A stretch of 64,000 bases of DNA from Campylobacter bilis (GCF_016806695.1 NZ_WUED01000002.1:1-64000); one strand, 5' to 3'. Shown: positions 50,602 to 63,450, numbered from the stretch's first letter. Notes: generated by a model from the letters alone, not told the origin. Numbers and translations are program-made.

Positions 50602-51105
50602 ATGAAAAGTATGAATAACATTAAGATGATTAAAAACACTAATGCTGTGATTAATGAATTGATGAATAAATCTCATTATAAGCCTTTAAAAACCTTATTT
50701 TTTTGTAAAGATTTTTTAAGTTCTTTTCCGCTTGCTAAGCAAAAATTAATTGCTCGCATCTATGTAAAAAACCATATTTTAAACATCATAGCTTTACATT
50801 CAGCAGCTTATCAAGAATTAAATCATGATGATAGCAAAATTTATATTAAATTTCTCATAAAAGCATACGGACAAAAATATCCTTTAAGCGGATTTTCTAA
50901 TATTAAAGAGGTGAAAATTTTTTCTCAAAAATATACTAGTGCAATGCATAAAAATACTCAAAATGCAAAAATGTTGCAAGAAGCTTATTTAGAACTTTCT
51001 AATGGTAATTTTAAAAATGCTTTTAAAAAGACTCATTTAGCACAAAAATTTGAAGAATTAAGACAGATTATAAAAAAGGCTGAATTTTGCTTAAAAATAC
51101 TTTAG
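50602..51105 (+). CDS. DUF721/DciA-like protein
   Basis: 167 residues, basic, no signal peptide. The middle (ARIYVKNHILNIIALHSAAYQELNH, landmarks HILNIIALHSAAYQEL, then IKEVKIF) has the pattern of the DUF721 domain, in which a short strand, a hydrophobic-S/H-A-aromatic-x-EL segment and a final strand recur. DciA proteins load the replicative helicase in bacteria lacking DnaC. This is a pattern match by eye only. Internal ATGs at 50611 and 50626 are alternative starts; none has a good ribosome site. It overlaps uvrC by 19 bp. In C. jejuni the gene here is Cj1247c, of unknown role. Confidence 0.5.
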   Translation: MKSMNNIKMIKNTNAVINELMNKSHYKPLKTLFFCKDFLSSFPLAKQKLIARIYVKNHILNIIALHSAAYQELNHDDSKIYIKFLIKAYGQKYPLSGFSNIKEVKIFSQKYTSAMHKNTQNAKMLQEAYLELSNGNFKNAFKKTHLAQKFEELRQIIKKAEFCLKIL

Positions 51106-52889
51106 AAAATGAATTAAAAACTCTTCCTAATAGTGCAGGCGTGTATCAGTATTTTGATAAAGAAGGAAAGCTTTTATACATAGGTAAGGCTAAAAATCTT
51201 AAAAATCGCGTAAGATCTTATTTTTCTTTTACTCCTCATTTGCATGCTAATACAAGAAATTCTTTAAGAATACAAAAAATGATAGAAGAAACTGTGCATT
51301 TGGAATTTATCAGCACGAATTCAGAAGCAGATGCTTTGATTTTAGAAAATTCTTTTATAAAACAATTGCATCCTAAATATAATATTTTATTAAGAGATGA
51401 TAAAACTTATCCTTATATTTATGTGGATTTTGATGAGGAATTTCCGCGTTTTGAAATTACTAGGAAATTAGTAAAAAAAAGTAAAATTAAATATTTTGGT
51501 CCTTTTTTTAAAGGTGCTAGAGAACTTTTGGATGCGCTTTATTTATATTATCCTTTAAAGCAAAAGTCAAGCTGTAAGAGTCCTTGTACTTTTTATCAGA
51601 TTTCACGCTGTCTTGCACCTTGTAATAAAGGTGTAAGCAAAGAAAAATATCATGAGATTTTAACTCAAGCCATACACGCACTTTTAAATCCTAATATTTT
51701 AGTGAAAAATCTAGAAAAACAAATGCTTTTTTTAGCTCAGAATGAAAATTATGAAGAAGCAGCTAAGTTAAGGGATCAAATTGCTACGATTAAGGATTTA
51801 GAAGTTAAAATAGAAATAGATATTGCAAAATTGGAGGATTTTGAAGTTTTTGCCTTAGCTTTTGAAAAATCCATGCTTTCTACCCTGCGTTTTGTAGTAC
51901 AAAATGGAAAAATTATTAGCGTAAATTCTAAAATCCTTCCCGTTAAAAACAATATAGAAGGGGATAAAAATGAAATTTATAAACAACTTATTTTAGAAAA
52001 TTTTAGCATAGATATCCCTTGGATAAGCTCTAAGATTTATGTGTATGAAGCGTTTGAAGACAGAATGCTTTTAGAAGAAATTTTAAGCCAAAGGTTTGAT
52101 AAAAAAATCAGCATTAAAATACCAAAAATAGGAGAGAAAAGGAAAATTTGTGATTTAGCTTTTCAAAATGCACTTTTAAATATAGAAAAAGAACATAAAA
52201 ATAGTGATTTTAATATACAAGAAGAATTAAAATCTTATTTTGAACTTGAAAATTTACCAAATTATATAGAAATTTTTGATAATTCTCATTTACAAGGTGT
52301 AGCAAATGTGGGAGCTATGGTCGCTTATAAAAGAGGTGTTTGTGATAAGTCAAAATACCGTAAATTTCATTTAAAATATAAAAACGATTATGAGCAAATG
52401 CGCGAAGTTTTAACGCGTAGGGCTTTAGATTTTGATAAAATGTCGCCTCCTGATTTATGGCTTATAGATGGGGGAAAGGCTTTGCTTGATTTGGCAAAGG
52501 AAATTTTAGCAAGTAGTGGAGCAAATGTTGATGTTTTAGCTATTTCTAAAGAAAAAGTTGATGCAAAAGCCCATAGAGCTAAAGGGGGAGCTAAGGATAA
52601 AATTCATTCTATAAAAGGAGAATTTATTTTAAATATTAACGATAAGAAATTACAATTTTTACAAAAGCTAAGAGATGAAGCGCACCGTTTTGCTATCACT
52701 TTTCATCAAAATACTAAGAAAAAACAAGATTTATCAAGTTCTAAGCTAATGAATTTAGGGCTTAATGCAGGAACTATACAAAAACTTTTAGCTTATTATG
52801 GAAATTTTGAAACCATATATAAAGCCGATTTTGATGAACTTGTAATGCTTGTGGGCAAAAAAGCAACACAGAAAATAAAGGAAAATTGA
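51087..52889 (+). CDS. uvrC: Excinuclease ABC subunit C
   Basis: 600 residues; makes both incisions in nucleotide excision repair. The GIY-YIG nuclease domain is at the N-terminus (GVYQYFDKEGKLLYIGKAKN), a cysteine cluster follows (SSCKSPC...RCLAPC), the UVR motif is YEEAAKLRDQI near 215, and the C-terminal endonuclease (IEIFDNSHLQG; WLIDGGKALL) and helix-hairpin-helix region are present. The start is TTG at 51087 within the preceding gene. Confidence 0.95.
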   Translation: MLKNTLENELKTLPNSAGVYQYFDKEGKLLYIGKAKNLKNRVRSYFSFTPHLHANTRNSLRIQKMIEETVHLEFISTNSEADALILENSFIKQLHPKYNILLRDDKTYPYIYVDFDEEFPRFEITRKLVKKSKIKYFGPFFKGARELLDALYLYYPLKQKSSCKSPCTFYQISRCLAPCNKGVSKEKYHEILTQAIHALLNPNILVKNLEKQMLFLAQNENYEEAAKLRDQIATIKDLEVKIEIDIAKLEDFEVFALAFEKSMLSTLRFVVQNGKIISVNSKILPVKNNIEGDKNEIYKQLILENFSIDIPWISSKIYVYEAFEDRMLLEEILSQRFDKKISIKIPKIGEKRKICDLAFQNALLNIEKEHKNSDFNIQEELKSYFELENLPNYIEIFDNSHLQGVANVGAMVAYKRGVCDKSKYRKFHLKYKNDYEQMREVLTRRALDFDKMSPPDLWLIDGGKALLDLAKEILASSGANVDVLAISKEKVDAKAHRAKGGAKDKIHSIKGEFILNINDKKLQFLQKLRDEAHRFAITFHQNTKKKQDLSSSKLMNLGLNAGTIQKLLAYYGNFETIYKADFDELVMLVGKKATQKIKEN

Positions 52890-54077
52890 TTGTTATTAGC
52901 AGGAATGATTTTTATTTTTAATATAATTTTAGCGTATTTAAGCATTGATTTTTCAAGACTTGATGATAGCATGGAGCAATTTAAAATAGTTATGTTTGCT
53001 AGTGTTTTTATTATATCTTTAAGCCTTTTTATCTTAGCTTTTGTACAAAAAAGACAAAGAGAAAAAATACACCAAAAAATTTTTTTTATGCAAAATTCTT
53101 TTTTAGATTTTGAAAAAAAATTAAATGTACAAGATACCCTTGATTTGTTAAAAGAAAAATTTGACAATACCATACAAGTTTTAGCAAAGATTTCTGATGA
53201 AAAAGAAAGTTATTTGCATTTATTAGAAGAAAATTTATACCAGTTTAAAAATATATTCCATGCCATGCTTTGTTTGGATGAAAATTATGATAAAAAAATC
53301 AATACTTTAATTTTAAATGTTTTAAATTTCCAAAGTGAGCAAATTGCTTTAGCACTGCATCAAATGCCTAAATATGCTAAAAGTATGAATCATGATAAGA
53401 TTTTTCAATTTCAAGCGAGTGTGGCTATAGTTAATGATGATGAGCTTGAGGCTTTTTTGCTTGCTAATGCGCTTTCTTATTTTGGGATTGAAAGTGTATA
53501 TTTTAAGGATTTGAGCTTTAATGTTAATGATTTTCATTTGGTTTTTATTAAGGATAAGATTTTAAATGAGAATGTAAAGAAAAATTATAATTTTGTAATT
53601 ATGAGTCGTTGTAACAATGCTTCTTATGAGGATTTTTTAAGTTTGCCTTTTGAAAGAAAAGATCTTGAAAATATTTTACAAAATAAACTTGATAAAACTT
53701 GTATTTTAGAATTTAAAACGCTTTATGAAAACAATGTATTGCTTTTTAAACAAAAGGATTTTGATACAACTTTGTTTTTTAATATCATACAAAAACAATG
53801 TGATAAAAATATATGTATTAATTCTTTTGTTCAGCTAAAGCAAGAATTAAGCAAAAAGGCTTATCGTTTGATTTTATTAGATTATGATTTAGTCCAATTA
53901 GATTATCAAAGAATGAAAAATTTTCTTCATGCTTATAAAAAGCAGTATCCACAAAGCCATATTGTCTTTTTTGCTAAAGAAGATGTGAAAGATTTTGATT
54001 GTGCGAGTGAGGTTTTAAGTGATGTGAGTAAAAAAGACTTTGTTCATTTGCTTAAGAAATATTTGCCAAAAGTTTAA
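52890..54077 (+). CDS. Membrane protein with two degenerate receiver-like domains
   Basis: 395 residues; unknown function (C. jejuni Cj1245c by position). Two membrane helices at the N-terminus (about 4-20 and 32-50), a helical linker with coiled-coil character, then two segments with response-regulator rhythm. The first begins VAIVNDDELEAFLLANALSYFG and lacks a normal phosphoacceptor; the second has RLILLDYDLVQLDYQRM with an aspartate at the right place, HIVFFAKED, and SKKDFVHLLKKYL. It starts at a TTG directly after the uvrC TGA, so it is co-transcribed. It could be a signalling scaffold. Confidence 0.6.
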   Translation: MLLAGMIFIFNIILAYLSIDFSRLDDSMEQFKIVMFASVFIISLSLFILAFVQKRQREKIHQKIFFMQNSFLDFEKKLNVQDTLDLLKEKFDNTIQVLAKISDEKESYLHLLEENLYQFKNIFHAMLCLDENYDKKINTLILNVLNFQSEQIALALHQMPKYAKSMNHDKIFQFQASVAIVNDDELEAFLLANALSYFGIESVYFKDLSFNVNDFHLVFIKDKILNENVKKNYNFVIMSRCNNASYEDFLSLPFERKDLENILQNKLDKTCILEFKTLYENNVLLFKQKDFDTTLFFNIIQKQCDKNICINSFVQLKQELSKKAYRLILLDYDLVQLDYQRMKNFLHAYKKQYPQSHIVFFAKEDVKDFDCASEVLSDVSKKDFVHLLKKYLPKV

Positions 54078-54976
54078 GCTTTATAAAATTGAACCCCTGC
54101 TAAATCAAGGATTTTTACTTTTTTTTCTTTGATAAGTTGATTTAATAGATTTTTAGAAGCTTGATCAAAAGTCATTTGTACATCCATGTGGCTTTGAGGG
54201 CGTAAATGAAGGGTTTTTAGTAATTCTTCTTTGTTAAAGTTTAGTTTTTTGTTTTCATAATGTCTTTGAGTTAAAAATACGGGCGTAGAGTCTATAAGCT
54301 TAGAAAGCTTTAATAGTTTTTCTTCATTTATTTTTTTTACTGCATAGGCTGGAGGTCTGTCTATGGTGCTTAAATCCACTCTTAAAGGGGCGATTTTTTT
54401 TAAGGCTTGATTGAGTGCTTTAAATTCTTCTTCATTATCATTAAGATCTTTAACTACAAGAATTTCCATGATTAAATCGCCTTGAAATTCAGCTCTAAAT
54501 TCTGCCATTTTTTCTATCATTTCTTCTAAATTAATATTTTTCAAAGCTTTATCAATTCGGTAAAATGTCTTAGCAATAGCACTGTCTAGGCTGAATTTGA
54601 CTACATCTAATTTTAGTAAAGTTTGGAATTTGTTTTGATCTAATACAGCTGTGCCATTGCTTAAGATAAGGAATTTTTTGTCCTTTATAACTTGGCGTAA
54701 AGATAGTATTAACTCATCTAAATGTGGATAAAGGCTAGGTTCGCCATTGGCTGTAAAGGTTAGAAAGTCAAATTCTATGTTTTTTTTCAGCATGGTTTGC
54801 ACTTCTAAAAGGATTTGTTTTGTATCTATGATTTGATCTTGTGTTGCTTGTGGTTTTTGAGCTTCAAGCTCGCAGTATACACAATCAAAATTGCATTGTT
54901 TTTTACTAGGGCTTAAATCTATACCTAAAGATCTTCCAAAGCGTCTAGAATTTACAGGGCCAAAAAGAATTTTCAT
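54074..54976 (-). CDS. Radical SAM protein of unknown specificity
   Basis: 300 residues. The iron-sulphur motif CNFDCVYCE (CX3CX2C, about 28-36) follows [18 protein letters not shown], a start shared with the COG0731 Fe-S oxidoreductase family; [18 protein letters not shown] is the second conserved segment. The C-terminal 80 residues look like a wing ([12 protein letters not shown]). Substrate unknown. It overlaps hemE by 4 bp (ATGA) and converges on the preceding gene by 4 bp; coupling with haem synthesis is suggestive only. Confidence 0.82.
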   Translation of the reverse strand: MKILFGPVNSRRFGRSLGIDLSPSKKQCNFDCVYCELEAQKPQATQDQIIDTKQILLEVQTMLKKNIEFDFLTFTANGEPSLYPHLDELILSLRQVIKDKKFLILSNGTAVLDQNKFQTLLKLDVVKFSLDSAIAKTFYRIDKALKNINLEEMIEKMAEFRAEFQGDLIMEILVVKDLNDNEEEFKALNQALKKIAPLRVDLSTIDRPPAYAVKKINEEKLLKLSKLIDSTPVFLTQRHYENKKLNFNKEELLKTLHLRPQSHMDVQMTFDQASKNLLNQLIKEKKVKILDLAGVQFYKA

Positions 54977-55995
54977 TTTAATGAACTTTGTTTTACAAGT
55001 TTGATAAAATATTTTGCATTTTCAACAGGAATATCTGGTAAAATCCCATGGCCTAGATTGAAAATATGCGCTTTGTTTTGCATAGTTTTTACAATATTTT
55101 TCACGCTTTCTTCTATGGCTTGTTTGCTATAAAGTCTACAAGGTTCCATATTACCCTGAAGGGCGTATTTGTGTGATAGTTTATCACGTGCTAAATCAAG
55201 AGGAGTGCTCCAATCAACACCAAAAACATCAAAATTACCATCTATTTTGTCTAAATATCCGCTAATGCCTTTAGGGAATAAAATCACAGGTATATAAGGA
55301 TATTTGGTTTTGATGAAATGAGAAATTTCAAGCATATAATCAAAAGAAAATTCAAAAAATTTATCATATTCTAAAGCATTTGCCCAACTGTCAAAAATTT
55401 GGATTGCATTTGCACCCGCTTTGATTTGTTCTTGAAGATAAAGTTTTAAAACTTGGGTGAGTTTATTTAGGATTTGGTGTAAAAATTCTGGGTTTTGATA
55501 AAGCATTTTTTTGCATTTTGCATAATTTTTACTACCTTTTCCTTCTATTATATAAGTAGCTATGGTCCAAGGACTGCCGCAAAAACCTATTAAAGCTTTA
55601 TCTTGAGGCAATTTTTCTCGTGTAAGTTTTAAAGCATCATAGACATAAGATAATTTTTTGTGAGCGTTTTGATCTTCAAGCCTTTCTAAGTCTTGTAAGG
55701 TTGAAATGGCTTTGGTAAAAACGGGCCCTTCTCCTTTTTCAAAACGCAAATCCATACCCATTTCAAGCGGAACTACTAAAATATCTGAAAAGATAATTGC
55801 TGCATCAACGTCTAAAATATCAACAGGTTGTAAGGAAACTTCTGAAGCTTTTTTATAATCTTTGCATAAAGAAAGAAAATCTCCTGCTTCTTGTCTTACT
55901 TGCATGTATTGTGCTAAGTATCTTCCTGCTTGTCGCATCATCCAAACAGGGGTATAAGGCGTAGGTTTTTTAAAGCAAGCATCAATAAAAATCAT
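54973..55995 (-). CDS. hemE: Uroporphyrinogen decarboxylase
   Basis: 340 residues. Converts uroporphyrinogen III to coproporphyrinogen III in haem synthesis. Seen: [15 protein letters not shown] with the catalytic arginine pair, [14 protein letters not shown] with the key aspartate, [21 protein letters not shown] and [11 protein letters not shown]. Length is standard. A TATAAT -10 lies 24 bp before ATG 55995, preceding an AAAGGAAAA site. Confidence 0.96.
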   Translation of the reverse strand: MIFIDACFKKPTPYTPVWMMRQAGRYLAQYMQVRQEAGDFLSLCKDYKKASEVSLQPVDILDVDAAIIFSDILVVPLEMGMDLRFEKGEGPVFTKAISTLQDLERLEDQNAHKKLSYVYDALKLTREKLPQDKALIGFCGSPWTIATYIIEGKGSKNYAKCKKMLYQNPEFLHQILNKLTQVLKLYLQEQIKAGANAIQIFDSWANALEYDKFFEFSFDYMLEISHFIKTKYPYIPVILFPKGISGYLDKIDGNFDVFGVDWSTPLDLARDKLSHKYALQGNMEPCRLYSKQAIEESVKNIVKTMQNKAHIFNLGHGILPDIPVENAKYFIKLVKQSSLK

Positions 55996-56018
55996 TAATT
56001 TTCCTTTGTTTTTGGGAA

Positions 56019-56024
56019 ATTATA
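56019..56024 (-). promoter_or_regulatory. -10 box of hemE
   Basis: TATAAT on the minus strand, preceded by a run of T and followed by hemE. The rest of the gap 56025-56129 has a short ATCCC/GGGAT hairpin (56054-56070) after pdxA without a proper U-tail, so a weak terminator at best. Confidence 0.55.
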
Positions 56025-56129
56025 ACAGAAAAAAAATAAATAGCTATTTTTTTATCCCATAAATAGGGATGGTTGTGAAAGTTTATAATTTTACGATATT
56101 TGATTTTATAGTGTTTAGAAATTTTTATT

Positions 56130-59011
<2,882 letters not shown>

Positions 59012-59022
<11 letters not shown>

Positions 59023-59968
59023 TTTTTTGAAATTCAAAAAAGTGGAATTTTTCATCGAAATTAAAAAATAAAATTTTACTTTGCAAGAGGAAATTTTCAT
59101 AACTTTTTTGATTTTTATCCTTACATTCTTTAAGCAGCGTTTCAAAACCAAAATCAATTAAAGCAAGGCTTTGTTTTTTAAATTCTAAAAGTTTAAAATT
59201 TAATTCTTTTATGAGTTTTTGAAGGTGATTGAAATTAACATTATAAGTAAGATCGCTTTTGCCAAAGAAATCTTTTAAATTGCATTCTAAAGGGTTAAAG
59301 ACTTCGTGTTGGCGATAAATTCTTATACTAAAGCGTGTATTATCATAGCTACCATAATCAAAACCCGCGAAAATAAACTGTTCGCAAGCCTCGTTTAAAT
59401 CTTTAAAAAAATCTTCTAATTGGGTGTTGTATTCTCCTTTTTGGAGATTTAAGGCTAGGCATTTTCTTTTTAAATCTTTATGCATAGGTTTAAAAATGAG
59501 TTTAAAGTCTTCAACAAAGGCCATTTTATCATCATTTATTAATTCGCAAGTAAAACTATCAAAAAGTTCGTTACAAAAGAAAAAAGCATTTTTAAAATGG
59601 CATTCTTTAAGACTGCTTTTGTGAGTGAAATCGACTGCATGTAGAGTTTTTCTTTGTAAGATTCTTAATTTTTCATGTGGTTCTATGATAAAAAAAGAAA
59701 GTTCTGGGAAAATTTGTGGTCTTAAATCGAGTAAGGCAGATAGAAAATCACGACTTAAATATCCTTCATTAGCTCCTATTTCAACAAGTTCTAAAGGCGT
59801 TTTTAGAATTTTTTGATCGATTAAGTATAAAAAGTGTTTTGCCAAAAGTGTGCCAAAGAGATTTCCCACGCTAACAGCAGTGAAAAAATCTCCATTTTTG
59901 CCTATATTTACTCCATTTTTATAGTAGTTTTCATGCAGCCAAATATGAAAAAAGTCACTAAATTTCAT
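59012..59968 (-). CDS. MidA/NDUFAF7-like SAM-dependent methyltransferase
   Basis: 318 residues. DFFTAVSVGNLFGTLLAKHF, LVEIGANEGYLSRDFL (SAM site) and FFCNELFDSFTCELI mark the DUF185/NDUFAF7 family; the mitochondrial relative methylates an arginine of complex I subunit NDUFS2. The bacterial role is not known; complex I is encoded elsewhere in Campylobacter. Its start overlaps the M23 peptidase stop by 4 bp, so it is in the glyS operon. Confidence 0.75.
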
Positions 59969-60786
59969 TGAAATAATGCATTAAATTTGGAAATGAAATC
60001 TAAAGGATCAACTTGTTTGCCTCCAGCAAGGATTCCAAAGTGCAAATGTGGTCCACTTACTCTACCTGTAGCTCCACTAAGCCCTAGAAGTTCACCTTTT
60101 TTGACTTTTTGTCCTTCTTTAACAATGATTTTAGAAAGATGATAGTATTGAGAATAAATTCCCAAGCCATGATCAATTACTACTGAATTTCCTGCAAAAT
60201 AGCGATTTTTAGCGATTTTTACTATGCCTGAGTTAGTCGCGTAAATAGGAGTGTTTATAGAAGCTTTAAAATCTGTCCCGCTATGATAGCTTGCTACTTT
60301 TTCATTAAAAGTTCTTGCTTTTCCAAAATCGCTTGTAATAGCAGAATTTAAAGGCATATTAAAAGTGCTGTCAAACAATGCTTTTGGAGTATAAGAATTG
60401 TAAATGACATTAGCTTGTTGGAATTCTTTAGCAATGCGTTTTTGTTCGGTTTTAGGAGGAAAAATCTTTTTATTTTCGACATTTAATTTTTCGCTTTTAT
60501 AGTGTCCTTGTAGGGTTTTTATCAGGATTTCTTCTTTTTTGTTTTTGTAAAATGCTATGAGTTTTGTATTTAAAGGTGGATTTTTATAAGATAAAGCAAA
60601 TATAGCTAGAATTTTTTCTTGATTTTTAGGATGTGTAAAAGTGGGGATATTTTGATCATTTTTTTTTAAAGCAATAAAATCTTTTTTATTAAAATCTAAA
60701 ATGAGAGTTTGGCCTTTAATAAGTTCTAGGTTTTGTGAACCAAAAAGCCAAAGGCTAAAGCTTAAAAAAACCAAAAAAAATTTCAT
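59965..60786 (-). CDS. Periplasmic M23 (LytM) metallopeptidase
   Basis: 273 residues. Signal peptide FFLVFLSFSLWLFGSQ, a beta-rich N-terminal region, then an intact LytM domain with VASYHSGTDFKA (zinc ligands H and D), YYHLSKI and GPHLHFGI. It should cut D,D-crosslinks or peptide bridges in peptidoglycan, contributing to helical shape as M23 enzymes do in Helicobacter and Campylobacter. Unlike the EnvC-like protein at 19953 all metal ligands are present. Confidence 0.9.
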   Translation of the reverse strand: MKFFLVFLSFSLWLFGSQNLELIKGQTLILDFNKKDFIALKKNDQNIPTFTHPKNQEKILAIFALSYKNPPLNTKLIAFYKNKKEEILIKTLQGHYKSEKLNVENKKIFPPKTEQKRIAKEFQQANVIYNSYTPKALFDSTFNMPLNSAITSDFGKARTFNEKVASYHSGTDFKASINTPIYATNSGIVKIAKNRYFAGNSVVIDHGLGIYSQYYHLSKIIVKEGQKVKKGELLGLSGATGRVSGPHLHFGILAGGKQVDPLDFISKFNALFQ

Positions 60787-62777
60787 AGACTCAACTCTTT
60801 AAGATCAGCAATCTTTAAAAACTCTTGGTAAATTCTATAAACTAGAGCTTGACGGTTGTTTTTGAGTTTTTCATTTTGATCATTGATCATGACTTTGTCA
60901 AAAAATTCATCAATAAAAGGCTTGAGTGCGAAGAGATTTTCAAGTTTTTCTTCTAAAGAATGGGTTTGAAGTTTTTCTTTAAAAGCTTCATAAAGTTTAT
61001 TTTCTGCTTCTTCTACAAAAAGTGTTTCATCGATTTGGCATAAGGAGGTTTGTGCAATATTGGCCAATCTTTTAAAAGTAGCAAAATTTTCGTTAAAATT
61101 AGCTTTTTTACTAAGTTTGATAAGGGCATTAACACTTTGGTTAATATGGATAAGATCGGTATTTTTTGAGCTAAGAACTGCTTTAATAAAAGAAGTGTTA
61201 ACTTCATAAAAGGTATAAAGCCTTTCAAAAATAAAATCTTTTAAAATTTGTATGTCAAATTTTTTATATTGGTTTGCGAGTTTTTCTAGTAAAATTTGCA
61301 GATCTAATTCTTTGTTTAAATTTAAAATGATTTTAATGATCCCATTAGCAGCACGTCTTAAGGCATAAGGATCTTTTGTTCCATTAGGAATTTTGCTTAT
61401 ACTAAAAAGTCCCATAAGATTATCAAGCTTGTTTGCAAGGGCAACTATGCTTGAAAATTCAGTACTTGGAAGAGGGGCTTGTTCTGAATCTGGAAGATAT
61501 TGTTCTTTAATGGCTAGACAAATTTCATAATCTAAGCCCATTTTTCGTGCATAATAACTTCCCATAATGCCTTGTAAATTAGTAAATTCATAAACCATTT
61601 GTGTAGTTAAATCTGCTTTGGAGTATTTGATTGCTGTAGTGATATTTGAGATTTTATCATTTTTTAGCATTTGGCATAAAATTTCAGCGATCTTTATCTC
61701 TCTTAAGCTTTTATCTTGCATGGTTCCTAAGCCTTCAAGATAGGTTATTGTGGCAAGTTTTTCGGGATTTAGGCCATCTTGTATGTCATTTTGATAAAAA
61801 AACATAGCATCGCTAAGTCTTGCACGTAAAACCCTTTCGTTTCCATGGATGATTTTTGAGTAGTCTTTGCATACTGCATTGCTAACTACGATGAAATGAT
61901 TGCTTAAACTTGTTTCATTAAATACTGCAAAATAGCGTTGATTTTCTCTCATAGAAGTGATAATGGCTTCATGAGGAATTTGAAGGTATTGTTCTTCAAA
62001 GCTACCCAAAAGTGCGTTTGGATACTCTGTAATAGCAACAACTTCGGCTAAAAGTTCTTCATCTTCACAGATTTGAATGTTTTTTTGACTTTCTAAGAGT
62101 CTAAATTGTTCGAGTATTCTTTCTTTTCTTTTAAGAGGATCTAAGATGATGAAATTTTTTTCTAAGAGTTTAAAATATTCTTTTGCGGTGTTAAATTCTT
62201 GTAAATCATAGCTTATGCTTCTGTGTACGAAGGTTTTTTTAGTGCTTTTAACGCCATAGCTTTGAAAATTAACCAATTTATCATCAAGTATGCAGACTAT
62301 AGAACGGATAGCACGAATGAATTCAAAAGTATTAGCCCCCCAACGCATGCTTTTTCCAAAATTCAAGTTTTTAAGAAAACTTTCTATTATCTGAGCTAAG
62401 ATTTCTTCACTTTGCAAGCCTTTGATGGTTTTTTGATGATATAAGACTTCTTTGCCTTTGATTTGCTTAAATTCGAGTTCTTTTTCACTTATACCTGTTT
62501 TTTGTAAAAAGCTTTCGCCTGCAGGTGTTAAAATACCATCTTTATACGCAAGATTTCTAGGTGCACCTATAAATTCAGCAAGAGTGTCTTCTTGTTTATT
62601 TGGGAAATTTTCATGAAAAAATACCAAGCGACGCGGGGTGTAATAAAATTTAAAATCACTTATTAAGCGATATTCTTCTAAAAGCTTTTTCCATTTTGTT
62701 TCTATATGTTTTAATTCTTTTAATAAAGGAAAAGCAGGTAATTCTTCTGTGCCTATTTCTATTAATAATTCACTCAT
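60783..62777 (-). CDS. glyS: Glycyl-tRNA synthetase beta subunit
   Basis: 664 residues; the tRNA-binding half of the alpha2beta2 enzyme. N-terminal LLIEIGTEELPAF is diagnostic, with YYTPRRLVFF, ITSMRENQRYFAVF and the C-terminal anticodon-binding DALR-like region (FVEEAENKLYEAF). glyQ, the alpha subunit, is not in the window. First gene of the run glyS-M23 peptidase-methyltransferase, each overlapping by ATGA. Confidence 0.95.
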   Translation of the reverse strand: MSELLIEIGTEELPAFPLLKELKHIETKWKKLLEEYRLISDFKFYYTPRRLVFFHENFPNKQEDTLAEFIGAPRNLAYKDGILTPAGESFLQKTGISEKELEFKQIKGKEVLYHQKTIKGLQSEEILAQIIESFLKNLNFGKSMRWGANTFEFIRAIRSIVCILDDKLVNFQSYGVKSTKKTFVHRSISYDLQEFNTAKEYFKLLEKNFIILDPLKRKERILEQFRLLESQKNIQICEDEELLAEVVAITEYPNALLGSFEEQYLQIPHEAIITSMRENQRYFAVFNETSLSNHFIVVSNAVCKDYSKIIHGNERVLRARLSDAMFFYQNDIQDGLNPEKLATITYLEGLGTMQDKSLREIKIAEILCQMLKNDKISNITTAIKYSKADLTTQMVYEFTNLQGIMGSYYARKMGLDYEICLAIKEQYLPDSEQAPLPSTEFSSIVALANKLDNLMGLFSISKIPNGTKDPYALRRAANGIIKIILNLNKELDLQILLEKLANQYKKFDIQILKDFIFERLYTFYEVNTSFIKAVLSSKNTDLIHINQSVNALIKLSKKANFNENFATFKRLANIAQTSLCQIDETLFVEEAENKLYEAFKEKLQTHSLEEKLENLFALKPFIDEFFDKVMINDQNEKLKNNRQALVYRIYQEFLKIADLKELSL

Positions 62778-62829
62778 GATCTACTCTTTTAAAAATTTGT
62801 TTTATTTTAACTTAATTTCATTAAAAAAC

Positions 62830-63450
62830 TTATAAATACTTTTGCAAAAGGCTTTTAAGTTCATCAACATTGCTAAATTCATTTTCTTTTAAATCCTTTT
62901 GATACCATTTAGCATGCAAATAAGGTAAATTAGCATTCCTTGCACATTCTTGATCTTTTTGGCTATCACCTATAAAAAGACTTGTTTTATAAACAGCTTC
63001 ATTTTTTAAAAGTTCTAGCATCATAGGATGAGGTTTTGGTTTTATATCAAAACTTACGCCTAAAATTTTATCAAAATAAGGAATGATGCCATGTTTTTTT
63101 AATATATTAGCAAGCGAGCTTTGAGGAGCATTTGTAGCAATGGCTAAAAAGCAATTTTTATTTTTTAAAAATTGTAATAATTCTTTAATGCCATCATATA
63201 ACACCACGCTTTGTTCATAGTGTTTTATAAAATATTTTTCATAGCCTTCTTTAAAGCTTGAATGATGGAAATTGTCTATATTATAAAGTTCTTTTGCCCA
63301 GTTGATATTAGGTGTATTGATTGTTTGCATAATGGTTTGTCTTGAAAGTGCGTTGAGGTTCAAATCCTTGCGTATTTCATTAATAGCGCAAGTAATAGCA
63401 TTAGCACTGTCAATTAAAGTTCCATCCATGTCAAAAAATACATTGATCAT
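62830..63450 (-). CDS. HAD-superfamily phosphatase (phosphoglycolate phosphatase-like)
   Basis: 206 residues. DxDxT nucleophile motif in VFFDMDGTLIDS, a helical cap, motif II in LAIATNAPQSS, and motifs III/IV in FDIKPKPHPMML and LFIGDSQKDQECA. Closest in layout to Gph, but substrate is not predictable. It overlaps the upstream small gene by 4 bp. Confidence 0.85.
   Translation of the reverse strand: MINVFFDMDGTLIDSANAITCAINEIRKDLNLNALSRQTIMQTINTPNINWAKELYNIDNFHHSSFKEGYEKYFIKHYEQSVVLYDGIKELLQFLKNKNCFLAIATNAPQSSLANILKKHGIIPYFDKILGVSFDIKPKPHPMMLELLKNEAVYKTSLFIGDSQKDQECARNANLPYLHAKWYQKDLKENEFSNVDELKSLLQKYL

Larger units (their letters stand above)
50331..50694. repeat. 180-bp tandem duplication (two copies, exact)
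   Basis: Bases 50331-50514 and 50511-50694 are identical over 184 positions, a period of 180 with a four-base overlap AACC at the junction. The base before (g versus a) and the one after (a versus t) differ, so limits are sharp. The unit spans the 5' end of the small lipoprotein gene, the three-base gap and the 5' end of the divergent gene. Each gene keeps one intact copy with full upstream DNA, while a truncated start of each is left between them. Confidence 0.95.
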
